Part shown: positions 1 to 7,446 of the stretch, piece after piece
Layout: the number at the start of each line of letters is the position of its first letter
How positions within the stretch are numbered: position 1 is the first letter of the stretch
NCBI GenBank assembly: GCA_004335835.1
Contig: RWJK01001750.1
Span: 1 to 19,972, forward strand
DNA from: Scenedesmus sp. ARA3
Taxonomy: Eukaryota; Chlorophyta; Chlorophyceae; Sphaeropleales; Scenedesmaceae
Length of the DNA: 19,972 nucleotides
Direction of reading: 5' to 3'
Notes under the pieces: model-generated
What the model was told of the DNA's origin: nothing
What the model saw: only the letters and a program-made list of their open reading frames with translations
Databases searched by the model: none
Position numbers and translations under genes: made by a program

Positions 1-601
1 TTAGTGATGTGACAAGGTGTCGCGAGCGGCCAGCACATCGTCAAGCGGCACATCAGTGCTGACCAGCAGCAGCTCATCCACCTGGTGGAAGACCTGCACA
101 AAAAAAAGCATGAACAGCAACAGTTGCATGATGTTGTGGGTGCAGCAACATTTGAGGGGATGCTGGTGCTGACTGGCAGCAGCTCATCAACCTGGTGGAA
201 GACCTGCACACATGTGGTGAAGTAACAAGGGTTATGCAGGGATTCTGATTGGTGGTTTAGTGATGTGACAAGGTGTTGCTGGTGGCCAGCACATCATCAA
301 GCGGCATGTCTGTGCTGACCGGCAGCAGCTCATCAACCTGGTGGAAGACCTGAAACCAAAGAAGCATGCACAGCAACGGTTGCATGATGTTGTGGGTTCA
401 GCAACATCTGTGGGGGATGCTGGTGCTGACTGGCAGCAGCTTAACAACCTGGTGGAAGACCTGCACGCATTTGGTGATGTAACAAGGGGTATGTAGGGGT
501 TTTGATTGATGGTTTTATGATGTGACAATTGTGGCCAGCACATCGTCAAGCGGCACATCAGTGCTGACTGAAAGCAGCTCATCAACCTGGTGGAAGACCT
601 G
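1..601 (-). repeat. Tandem array of GDT1-gene exon copies, about 256-bp period
   Basis: Five copies of an exon-like block read on the minus strand, each preceded by an AG acceptor and starting VFHQV. Their 5' ends are near 598, 460, 349, 203 and 93. Two kinds alternate. The long kind (598, 349, 93) continues DELL, one variable residue, VSTD[VM]PLDDVLA, matching the family segment after the GTFGA helix. The short kind (460, 203) reads VFHQV..LLPVSTSIP and lacks PLDD. The long-plus-short pair with intronic filler repeats every 249-257 bp. At least one long copy should be the real fifth exon, since its phase 0 matches the exon ending at 1087. The downstream donor cannot be fixed because the following exon is outside the window. 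Confidence 0.82.
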
Positions 602-1163
602 CACATGTCAACAGCATAACCAAAGCACACCGACACGGGTGTAGACTAGTGGACTGGTGGTACAATGGGTGTCAGCACCTGGCAATCAGCATGAAGATGG
701 GGGGGGGGGCAGCATCTTCAGCATGAAGATGGGAAGGGGCAGCATCTTCAGCATGAAGATGGGAAGGGGCAGCATCTTCAGCATGAAGATGGGAAGGGGC
801 AGCATCTTCAGCATGAAGATGGGAAGGGGCAGCATCTTCAGCATGGAGATGGGAGGGGGCAGCAGCTCATTGACCGCCTGCTGGAGCCTGCATGTGTGAG
901 GAATCGTCCTGTTGAAAACTGGCCATGTGTTGAGGTAAAGATCCGAAAGCCAGAGTGTTTGAACATCGATACGATAGCATTCCAGCAGGCAGAAGTGCCC
1001 TTGTGGCAGTGCACAATGCATGCGCACCACAGTCCGTCAGTGACGGTGGTTGTCACTACTGTTGTTCTTTTGCTGGCCCTGCGCACCTGTCCCAGCCCCA
1101 CTGAGATCAGCGTCATGATTGCCAGAGCGCCAAAGGTGCCGACAAACACGGTAGTGCGGTCCT

Positions 1164-1213
<50 letters not shown>

Positions 1214-1667
1214 GTCGCGGTCAGGCAGCTAGACATGAAGCAGCAGTTGTCAGCACTTCTGGGATATGGGTAGGACCTCCTCTGTCAAGCGCGCGCACTG
1301 CATGATACACGCGTTTCCCACAAGGAGAGCATGGCTTGCAACACGCACTGCTGGCAGGAGATTTTGGCGTGGTTGAACAGAATAGTTTGCAATGATATTT
1401 AACTACCTGCGTCAAAGCCAGCAGCAGCGCGATGAAGAAGGTCTTGTCCCCAATCTCACCGAGGCCCATAAAGCAGGTATGGTTCAGGAGGTTGACTAAG
1501 TGTCAACAAGGATGTTGCAAAGATATGCTTACCTGCTTCAGAGCCAGCAGCAGCGCAATGAAGAAGGTCTTGTCGCCAATTTCACTGAAGAAGATGAGCA
1601 GCAGACCAGACACAAAACCCTCTGTGAACTGGTTGTCTCCCACCAGGCCTGCAGCAGCAGCAGCAGC

Positions 1668-1699
<32 letters not shown>

Positions 1700-3134
1700 A
1701 GAAGCAACAGCAGCAGCAGCAACAGCAGCCACACACAGGACTCGCTGTCAGCCAGTTGACATATTGTGCCGCCTACTAGGTAGTACAATGTGCCTGCTGC
1801 TGCAGCTGTCACATGGTAGCGGCTGCAGCGATGCAGAGCCACTGGCTTGCGCTGATGTGGCAAGACAATGTGCTCTGCGGTGTCACACCTGGGAACTTGG
1901 ATGACTCAAAGACTGTACGCTGACACCGCCAGGTACAGTGCTGATGTGGCAACGAAAAATGCTGAGGGCTGGCATAGCAAAGTGCTGACGTGTCCCACCT
2001 GGGATCTTCAGTGCCCCCATCGCCTGTGCTGACATGGCAAGGTGCAGTGCTGACATGGCAAGGTGCAGTGCTGACATGGCAAGGTGCAGTGCTGATGTAG
2101 CGAGGAATCACGCTGATATGACAAAGAGATATGCAGCTGACATGGGAACGCAAATGCTGACATGTCCCACCTGGGATCTTCAGAGCCCCCATTGCCTGCG
2201 CTACCTGCGCCATTGGCTCTGCATGTGCCGGGCCTGCTACTGCTGCCGACCCTGCCACTGCTACAGCCAGCGCTACTGCTGCTGCTGCCCCCAGCCGCCA
2301 TGAGCTGCTGCTGCTGCTGCTGCCGGCGGTGAGGCCAGTTTCATCAGCTGCTGTCAAGTGTGTGCTGCTGCTGCCGCTGCTGCTGCTGGTGGTGCTGGTG
2401 CTGGTGCTGTTGAGGGGTGCAAGCAGGTCAGCTTGCTTCTGTAGTGGCAGGTATTCGTGCAGGGTTGAAGCAAGCAGCAGGACATTGTTATTGGCAGTGT
2501 TATAACAGCACCAGAGCCTGCCTGGGCCGCAGCGGAGTGCTGACAGTGCCATTCAACAGAAATGTTTAGGCTCAGGTACACCTCAAACAAATGAAAAGTG
2601 AATGGCATGCCGTGGCAAAAGGTGGCTGTTGGGGTGCTGCACTCTTGGATGCAATATGAATGCCAACAGCAGAGCTAGCATGCCTGCCTGCGCGTAACAC
2701 AGTTGAACGCAGCTTTGCCTTCACTACTCAGGCTAGGTCAGGCTGCGCTAGGCTCCACCATTCGTGCAGCTGGCTGATGCGCAGCTACAGTTAGACACAT
2801 TCATTGGTATCTAAACAACGTCACTGACGTTATGTCTGCAATGGGCTGCAATGGGTATAGTTGCAATGCCTCATGCCAATGCTGTGGCTGGTAAAGAGGC
2901 GTACTGCTGCAATGCGAGGAACAGCAGACTGGGAGGGGCCACCGTAGCTAGCTGGAGGCTCACCGTCGCAGAGAGGCGGGTGTGAATGCATTTTTCTGCT
3001 GCAAAGACACGTAATTTACGCTGCATACGCACTGCAAGGCCGTTGGTTGGTGCCCGGACCCGCTGTGTCAGCTGGTGGTAAGCAGCAGTGCTGCCACCAG
3101 CCGAAGCCTGCAGAGCGACTGCCTGCCGCATCAT
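1..3134 (-). CDS. Plastid GDT1/UPF0016-family (PAM71/CMT1-type) Mn/Ca transporter, 3' end off the window
   Basis: Multi-exon gene read right to left. Exon 1 (3134-2964) begins MMRQAVALQASAGG and looks like a chloroplast transit peptide. Exon 2 (2438-2171) is Ser/Thr rich, then has an Ala-rich hydrophobic stretch ending in GPAHAEP. Exon 3 (1648-1533) carries the family signature FFSEIGDKTFFIALLLALKQ. Exon 4 (1161-1087) encodes DRTTVFVGTFGALAIMTLIS and ends GLGQ. The next exon is VFHQVDELLPVSTD followed by PLDD, present in several copies at 1-601. Phases agree throughout: exon 2 ends in phase 1 and joins GC-CTG of exon 3; exons 3 and 4 end in phase 0. Known family: GDT1 proteins are membrane cation transporters with E-x-G-D-K/R motifs; PAM71 and CMT1 act in thylakoid and envelope and supply manganese or calcium. 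The second E-x-G-D half is not in the window. Family assignment is firm; PAM71 versus CMT1 is open. Exon 1 is inferred; an alternative start is the ATG at 2552, which reads through into exon 2. Confidence 0.86.
690..887 (-). repeat. 30-bp minisatellite next to a degenerate exon copy
   Basis: Exact 30-bp period, with units starting at 721, 751, 781 and 811 essentially identical (GCATGAAGATGGGAAGGGGC then AGCATCTTCA). A variant left unit has an 11-G run at 699-709, and a variant right unit starts at 841. On the minus strand the array runs in frame from an exon-like block at 887-843 reading LQQAVNELLPPPIS, which resembles a decayed VFHQVDELLP exon. The units then read as LPLPIFMLKM repeats. The G run breaks the frame at the left end. 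The array lies inside the GDT1-like gene, most likely within the intron before the exon array. Confidence 0.85.
1165..1212 (+). repeat. (CAG)16 microsatellite at a splice acceptor
   Basis: Sixteen uninterrupted CAG units. On the minus (gene) strand this is a CTG run ending in the acceptor CTGCTGTAG directly before the DRTTVFVGTFG exon of the GDT1-like gene. It occupies the place of the polypyrimidine tract. Confidence 0.95.
1407..1495 (-). other. Duplicate EIGDKTFF exon, candidate alternative to exon 3 of the GDT1-like gene
   Basis: Minus-strand block reading NLLNHTCFMGLGEIGDKTFF then IALLLALTQ, flanked by acceptor CACTTAG and donor CAG/GTAGTT. It is a second copy of the 3' two-thirds of the exon at 1648-1533, with nearly all EIGDKTFFIALLLAL codons kept. 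Its acceptor is phase 1 and its donor phase 0, exactly as in exon 3. It can therefore replace exon 3 between exon 2 and the 1161-1087 exon. Joining it after exon 3 would shift frame and meet a TGA within four codons. Whether it is used, or is a decaying copy, cannot be told from sequence. Confidence 0.65.
1649..1737 (+). repeat. Interrupted CAG tract at acceptor of GDT1 exon 3
   Basis: CAG units interrupted by CAA and GTA over about 85 bases. On the gene strand this is (CTG)n ending in CTGCAG/GC, the acceptor of the EIGDKTFF exon. It produces spurious poly-Ala, poly-Ser and poly-Cys frames on both strands. Confidence 0.85.
1998..2100. repeat. Copy of GDT1 exon 2 end plus donor, followed by a 21-bp minisatellite
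   Basis: On the minus strand, 2026-1999 repeats the last codons of exon 2 (reading QAMGALKIPG) followed by the same donor context CCCAG/GTGGGAC found at 2171/2170. A weaker third copy of the donor region lies near 1885-1896. Adjoining it, 2024-2099 holds about four 21-bp units of GTGCTGACATGGCAAGGTGC; related single units occur near 1849 and 1940. All lie in the intron between exons 2 and 3. Confidence 0.8.
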
Positions 3135-3434
3135 TCGACAATCCTGCTGCCTGAAACACTAGTTCGGGCGTGCAGGGCCCGATTGGCGCGCTCTAAGTAG
3201 CAATGGGTGCCAAGATCAGTGCGCGCCAACCAAGAACAGACCACCGCAAACCACAACTTACGATCAAATTCAGCGGATTTACACCTGAATGGTCGAGGAG
3301 GGTCCACACTGCACTTGTAGCTAAACCTCTCGGCCACTGTCACACACAAGTTCAACATATACGTTCTTGCACAGCGTGATGCTTCCCTCTTTTTTCACCT
3401 GAAGCTGGGCGGTGTTTTGACGAAGCCGGGCAAG
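3135..3434. promoter_or_regulatory. Divergent intergenic region between the GDT1-like gene and RPL36A
   Basis: About 300 bases separate the predicted start codons of two genes reading outward, so both promoters and 5' UTRs must lie here or inside the first exons. No clear TATA box or other known element is recognised. The boundary depends on the inferred transit-peptide exon at 3134. If the transporter instead starts at 2552, the spacer is about 880 bases. Confidence 0.5.
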
Positions 3435-4131
3435 ATGGTGAGGCGCGCTGCCGTCGCTGGCTCTGCTGCCATCTTGGACTGCCGCCGTCACCACTGCGCG
3501 CATGGCAGCATCATTGCAGCAATCTATCGATGCGGATTCGTTTCAATGGATCCTACAGCGCAGCCTGGCCTTGCCGCAGGTGAACATTCCAAAGACGAAG
3601 AAGGCCTTCTGCAAGGGCTGCAAGAAGCACATGACCATGAAGGTCACGCAGTACAAGACTGGCAAGGCCTCTCTGTACGCACAGGGTGAGCGGGGCGCGC
3701 TGCGGGCTGGCTGCAGGCAGCAGGCTGGTGCAACAGAAAGAGCAGCAGCAGCACCTGCTGCTGGTGTGCTGGTGGGTTGCTTCAGCCAGTCTTTGAGGGG
3801 GTCTCTCCTGGGGCTGATTTGTGTACGTTTATGCTGCAGGCAAGAGGCGTTACGACCGCAAGCAGGCTGGATTTGGTGGCCAGACCAAGCCTGTGTTCCA
3901 CAAGAAGGTAAGCAGCGCTGGGTTGTAACGGCTTTCGTATTTGGTATTACGTCCTGTAGTTGTTTGCCGTTGTGCGTGCAGCTGCAGCTGCGCACATGTA
4001 AAAGATGCAGGCAGCAGCATGTGCAAAGCATATGGCAGTCATAACAGGGGCGGCAGGCAGGGAGAGGGGGCCCAGCAACTGCCAGGAGGACGCCAGTGGC
4101 GCATAGACCAGGGCAGGCGGACAGTCGCAGG

Positions 4132-4167
<36 letters not shown>

Positions 4168-6422
4168 GCAGTCGTTGCTGGAGAGGCCTCGTCAGCAGCG
4201 TGAAGGCCACGGCGGCTGCATAAGCGGTGCGGTCGCGTCAGTTGCGCAGCGGCAGCAGCAGCAACGCTTGGCGAAGAGTTGCTGCAAGCCGCTGGCGCAG
4301 ACAGATGCACTCACAGCACCTGCACACCGCATACAAGCGGCTCCGTGCAGTATCGTCCAACTGTAGCACAATGGAACAGCACAGCGCGCTGCATGTCCCA
4401 GCAGTGCTGCAGCATTTGGCACAGCAGCAGGCTGCATGTGGTGGCAGAGTGCAGGCTGCAGGACAATGGCAATGCAGCGCCGGTGCAAACAGCAGCGCAC
4501 ATCCAGCAGCGTGCAGCAGCTGCAGTCGATGGGCAGTAGCCTCTTCGCCGGCATGCATTGATGTATGCGGCGTCAACGCTTGCAGCAGCAGCGGCGGCGG
4601 CGGCGGCAGCAGCAGTGCTGTGAGTGGGGCGACTGCACATTTAAACGTGCACAGACGGCATGATGATGCCTGCACCAGCTCCGCAGGTCTGGCCCTGGCG
4701 GTTTTCCTTTGATGAAAACGCCCGTGTAGTTTCCGCAGCTACAGCAATCGGCTGTTGCGGCTGGTGTCAGCAGCCTGTGGCAGCAGGCAGCGCTGCTGCC
4801 GCAAGGGAGCTTCAGCAGCAGCAGTTGGAGGTGGCGCTTGCCAGCAGCTTGCAGCAGCCGGATCCACCACTGTGATGCTGCAGCCTTGCAGCATGATTGC
4901 CACCTGCCAGCCTTAGGTAGCAGTGTACATCACAGCCTCGTCAAAGCATCAGTGCAGTACTTGCAGCAGCTGTACGGCTGGTGGCAGGGCAGCAGTCGCG
5001 CCTGCAGGCTGGATGTGCCTGCAGCAGCTGACAGTCCCCGCAGCCCTGGCAGCTGCACTGCTGCCTGCTGCGCCTGCAGCTGCTGTCGGCAATGCCTGCA
5101 GCGCACAGCAGCAGGCTGCACTTGCAGCCGCTGCTGCCAGTGCAGCAGCAGCAGCAGCAGGCGTGCCTGCAGCAGAGGCTTGCGGTGCTTTCTTTGCACG
5201 ACAGCATGGAAGATGGGCCTCATGCAGCGAGCAGGCAGCCAGCGCTGGGGAGGGGCAGCGCTCGCTGCCGCTGTTGCAGCTCTGCCTGTTGCAGATGTGG
5301 CAGCGCAGGACGGCAGCAGCTGCTGCCACTGCTACCTCTGAAAGAGCAGTGCACAGTTGCCAAAGGGAAAAACCCAAAACCCAAACCAGGCAGCAGACAG
5401 CGTTGAGCAGGGGGCAGGCCGCAAAGAAGCAGCTCCTGCGGCCTGCCAGGAAGAACAGCAGCCACAGAACAGCAGGGCCGCTTGGTGGGGTGGGGCCATG
5501 GCAGGATATTGCCGGGTTGCACGCTGCGCAATGCCGGCACATGCATAAAGGCATTGTGCAACATGCGCTGCTAGATCACTTGGCAAGAGTGGCGAAACCT
5601 GCATGCTCCGCTGCTGCTGCTGCTGCTGCTGGTGCTGTGCAGGCCAAGACCACCAAGAAGATTGTGCTGAGGCTGCAGTGCTCTGAGTGCAAGCAGTCTT
5701 CCATGAAGCCCATCAAGGTGGGTGGCGGGAGTGTGTGAGATTCAAATTCAAAGTGGTTGGCTTCATTTTATTGAAGTAGTGGCTCAAGTGGAGTGCGTGC
5801 AAGCAGTCTTCCATGAAGCCCATCAATGTTGGTGCAGTGGTGTTCACTGCTTTGAAGCTATTAAAGTGCATGGATCACTTGCTCTGGTGCTTAAGAGCAG
5901 TCTGAAGCACCAGAGCAAGTGATCCATGTACTAAGGAACTCATACAATCAGAGAATGGAAGCAGTCCCCCATGAAGCCCATCAAGGTGGGTGGCGGAACT
6001 TCTGGGATGGGATGCTCAGTTTGGTGGGAGTAAAGCGTACCTTCCTCAAAAGCGATGAACTGGGCAGTGCCGAGTTCATGCACTGCCATAGTGTTAAGTT
6101 CATGCCTGCATCGTGCTCCTCTTCAGCCCCAAGCGCAGCATGTAAAGAAGGAAACGAATTGCATTTGTCATGCACCAACGGCTGCACATGTGTTAAACTG
6201 CGGGTGCTGTTCAAGTGGGTGTTGTGTAGGTGAGGAGTGCCCGCATGGTCAAGGTCGGCAGTGGCAGTGATGTCCAGCATGCAGTGCATCATGCATTTAC
6301 ACATCTCCTGCAGCAGTGATCTCAGCTCCAGCACACCTCCCCTCCTGTGTGTGTGTGTGTGTTGTTTGCCGACAGCTGTCAGCTGACACGGTTTGCCCAT
6401 GCCTGCCTGCCTGCCTGATCGC

Positions 6423-6460
<38 letters not shown>

Positions 6461-6519
6461 AGCGCTGCAAGCACTTCGAGATCGGTGGTGACAAGAAGAG
6501 CAAGGGTGCCGCCTACTAA
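3435..6519 (+). CDS. RPL36A: Cytosolic 60S ribosomal protein eL42 (L36a/L44)
   Basis: Five coding exons: 3435-3437 (only the ATG), 3580-3685, 3840-3907, 5643-5717 and 6463-6519, together 102 codons plus TAA. All introns are GT-AG and all phases agree. The protein begins [18 protein letters not shown], contains [19 protein letters not shown] and [13 protein letters not shown], and ends [19 protein letters not shown]. It is collinear with plant and animal eL42 (about 105-106 residues). Cys12/Cys15 and Cys72/Cys75 form the zinc-binding pairs known in this family. The proline of GGQTKP, whose change gives cycloheximide resistance in yeasts, is present. The protein is a component of the large subunit near the E site. 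Intron 3 is long (1735 bp) and CAG rich; intron 4 holds extra copies of the end of exon 4. Identification is secure. Confidence 0.97.
3908..5642 (+). other. Long CAG-rich intron 3 of RPL36A
   Basis: A 1735-base intron with donor AAG/GTAAGC and acceptor GCTGTGCAG/GCC. It is filled with interrupted CAG/GCA and CTG/TGC runs, for example 4133-4160, 4590-4615 and 5143-5160. They give open frames up to about 270 codons on both strands with only Ala, Gln, Ser, Cys and Leu-rich translations. I see no conserved domain, RNA gene or transposon in it. One such frame runs without a stop into exon 4, which can mislead automatic annotation. Confidence 0.85.
5789..5998 (+). repeat. Two extra copies of the 3' end of RPL36A exon 4 inside intron 4
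   Basis: The end of exon 4 (CAAGCAGTCTTCCATGAAGC then CCATCAAG, followed by donor GTGGGTGGCGG) recurs at about 5799-5827, where CATCAAG/GTG is changed to CATCAATGTT. It recurs again at about 5959-5997, where the donor and the following GTGGGTGGCGG are intact. Both copies lack an obvious acceptor of their own. They look like segmental tandem duplications of an exon-intron junction. Confidence 0.88.
5869..5928. repeat. Perfect 24-bp inverted repeat (hairpin) in RPL36A intron 4
   Basis: Left arm 5869-5892 and right arm 5905-5928 are exact reverse complements over 24 bases (arm begins CATGGATCACTTGC), with a 12-base loop. It lies between the two extra copies of the exon 4 end. It may be a small foldback element or a small-RNA precursor. 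Confidence 0.9.
6346..6459 (+). repeat. (TG)8 and (CTG)12 microsatellites before the last RPL36A exon
   Basis: A TG dinucleotide run at 6346-6361 and twelve CTG units at 6424-6459. The CTG run directly precedes the CAG acceptor of the last exon and stands in for a pyrimidine tract. Confidence 0.93.
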
Positions 6520-6763
6520 GCAGCTGGCGAGCTGGGCAGATCAGCAGCCTCTTACTGTGCTGCGGTGCCGGCAGTACTACTGCTTTACAGGGAGCTGCAG
6601 CAGCAGGTGCTTGCAGCGCCTGGCTGCGTTGCTGTGCAGCTGGAAACAGCAGCAGCAGCAGCAGCGGAAGGGGTTGCCTGATATGCTGGTGGTTGTGGAG
6701 CAGCAGGCAGCAGCCTGCGTGCAGCAGCGTGCAGCGCGCAGTGCTGCGGCTGCAGTAGTTGCC

Positions 6764-6768
6764 TGTAA
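6764..6768 (+). terminator. TGTAA poly(A) signal of RPL36A
   Basis: TGTAA, the usual polyadenylation signal of green algae, lies about 245 bases past the RPL36A stop codon, giving a reasonable 3' UTR. The pentamer is short, so the call relies on position. Confidence 0.55.
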
Positions 6769-7446
6769 CTCACTGTCTTGACTGGAAAAGTGCGTGCACA
6801 ATTACGTGAAGCTGCTTGTGGTGCCTTTGTACATGTTTGGCAAGCTGTGAGTAGCGTGAACTCCTGCAGCAGGACGCTTCATTTCCATGGCCGGTACGGG
6901 CTTGCAACGTCAGGACAGGCACACAAAGCAGCAGCTGTTGGCAGCAGGCACGAGACACACGCCCAAACGACGGCACACTGCACGTTTGAAGAGTTTTCAC
7001 GCATTTCAAGCAGTCGCTATGCTGCTGCAAGCAATGATGAGCAGGAGTGAAAGCTGTTCTCAAAGCAGACACTAGGTCAACACTTATACTTGCTGATGCT
7101 GCTTTGCTTCAGCGCCACCATTAGCGTGCGATAAAGCTTCAATTACAGATATAGTGGTAATGCCTGTGCGAGCCTAGGTATACGGGATGGGCATACCCAT
7201 GATGGAGTAAAGTGTCTTGGTCGCAGTCAACAGCTTTGCAGAGACCGCGAGCTTGCCCTCCTCTGCAGCGCTCAAAAAGCACGATCTGGTGCTTGGAGCT
7301 GAACAACCGCCAGTAAAGAGTTCGCCCTGTTGTCGAGAGCAGGGAGTTATTCGGGTTTTGAGCTGAGGTTGAGATCCCGATTGAAAGCAAAGCTGCTCGC
7401 TCCTCTGCACACTTTGTTGCTTTGTCCGGACCCAATTGCAGCCACA
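6769..7446 (+). other. Intergenic region and PSBY 5' flank
   Basis: No gene is supported; the open frames here are short and of mixed composition. The last 300 bases should hold the PSBY promoter and 5' UTR. No TATA box or known light-response element can be named with confidence. Confidence 0.5.

Noticed and set aside
1..855. CRISPR-like array
   Set aside because: Repeats are a 256-bp exon array and a 30-bp minisatellite without unique spacers, in a eukaryotic gene.
1809..2170. Continuation of GDT1 exon 2 frame past 2171
   Set aside because: The open frame continues through the minisatellite (repeats of SALHLAM and APCHVST types), but donor CCCAG/GTGGGAC and phase match to the EIGDKTFF exon show it is intron.
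3543..4310. 255-codon minus-strand frame
   Set aside because: Antisense to RPL36A exons 2-3 and CAG-rich introns; composition is poly-Ala/Leu/Cys shadow with no motif.
4949..5554. 201-codon minus-strand frame
   Set aside because: Produced by CTG/GCA bias in RPL36A intron 3; alternative frames are equally open.
4923..5738. 271-codon plus-strand frame running into RPL36A exon 4
   Set aside because: Its last part is the real exon, but the upstream 240 codons are Ala/Gln/Cys-rich intron sequence; eL42 exon order and the CAG/GCC acceptor at 5643 show it is intronic.
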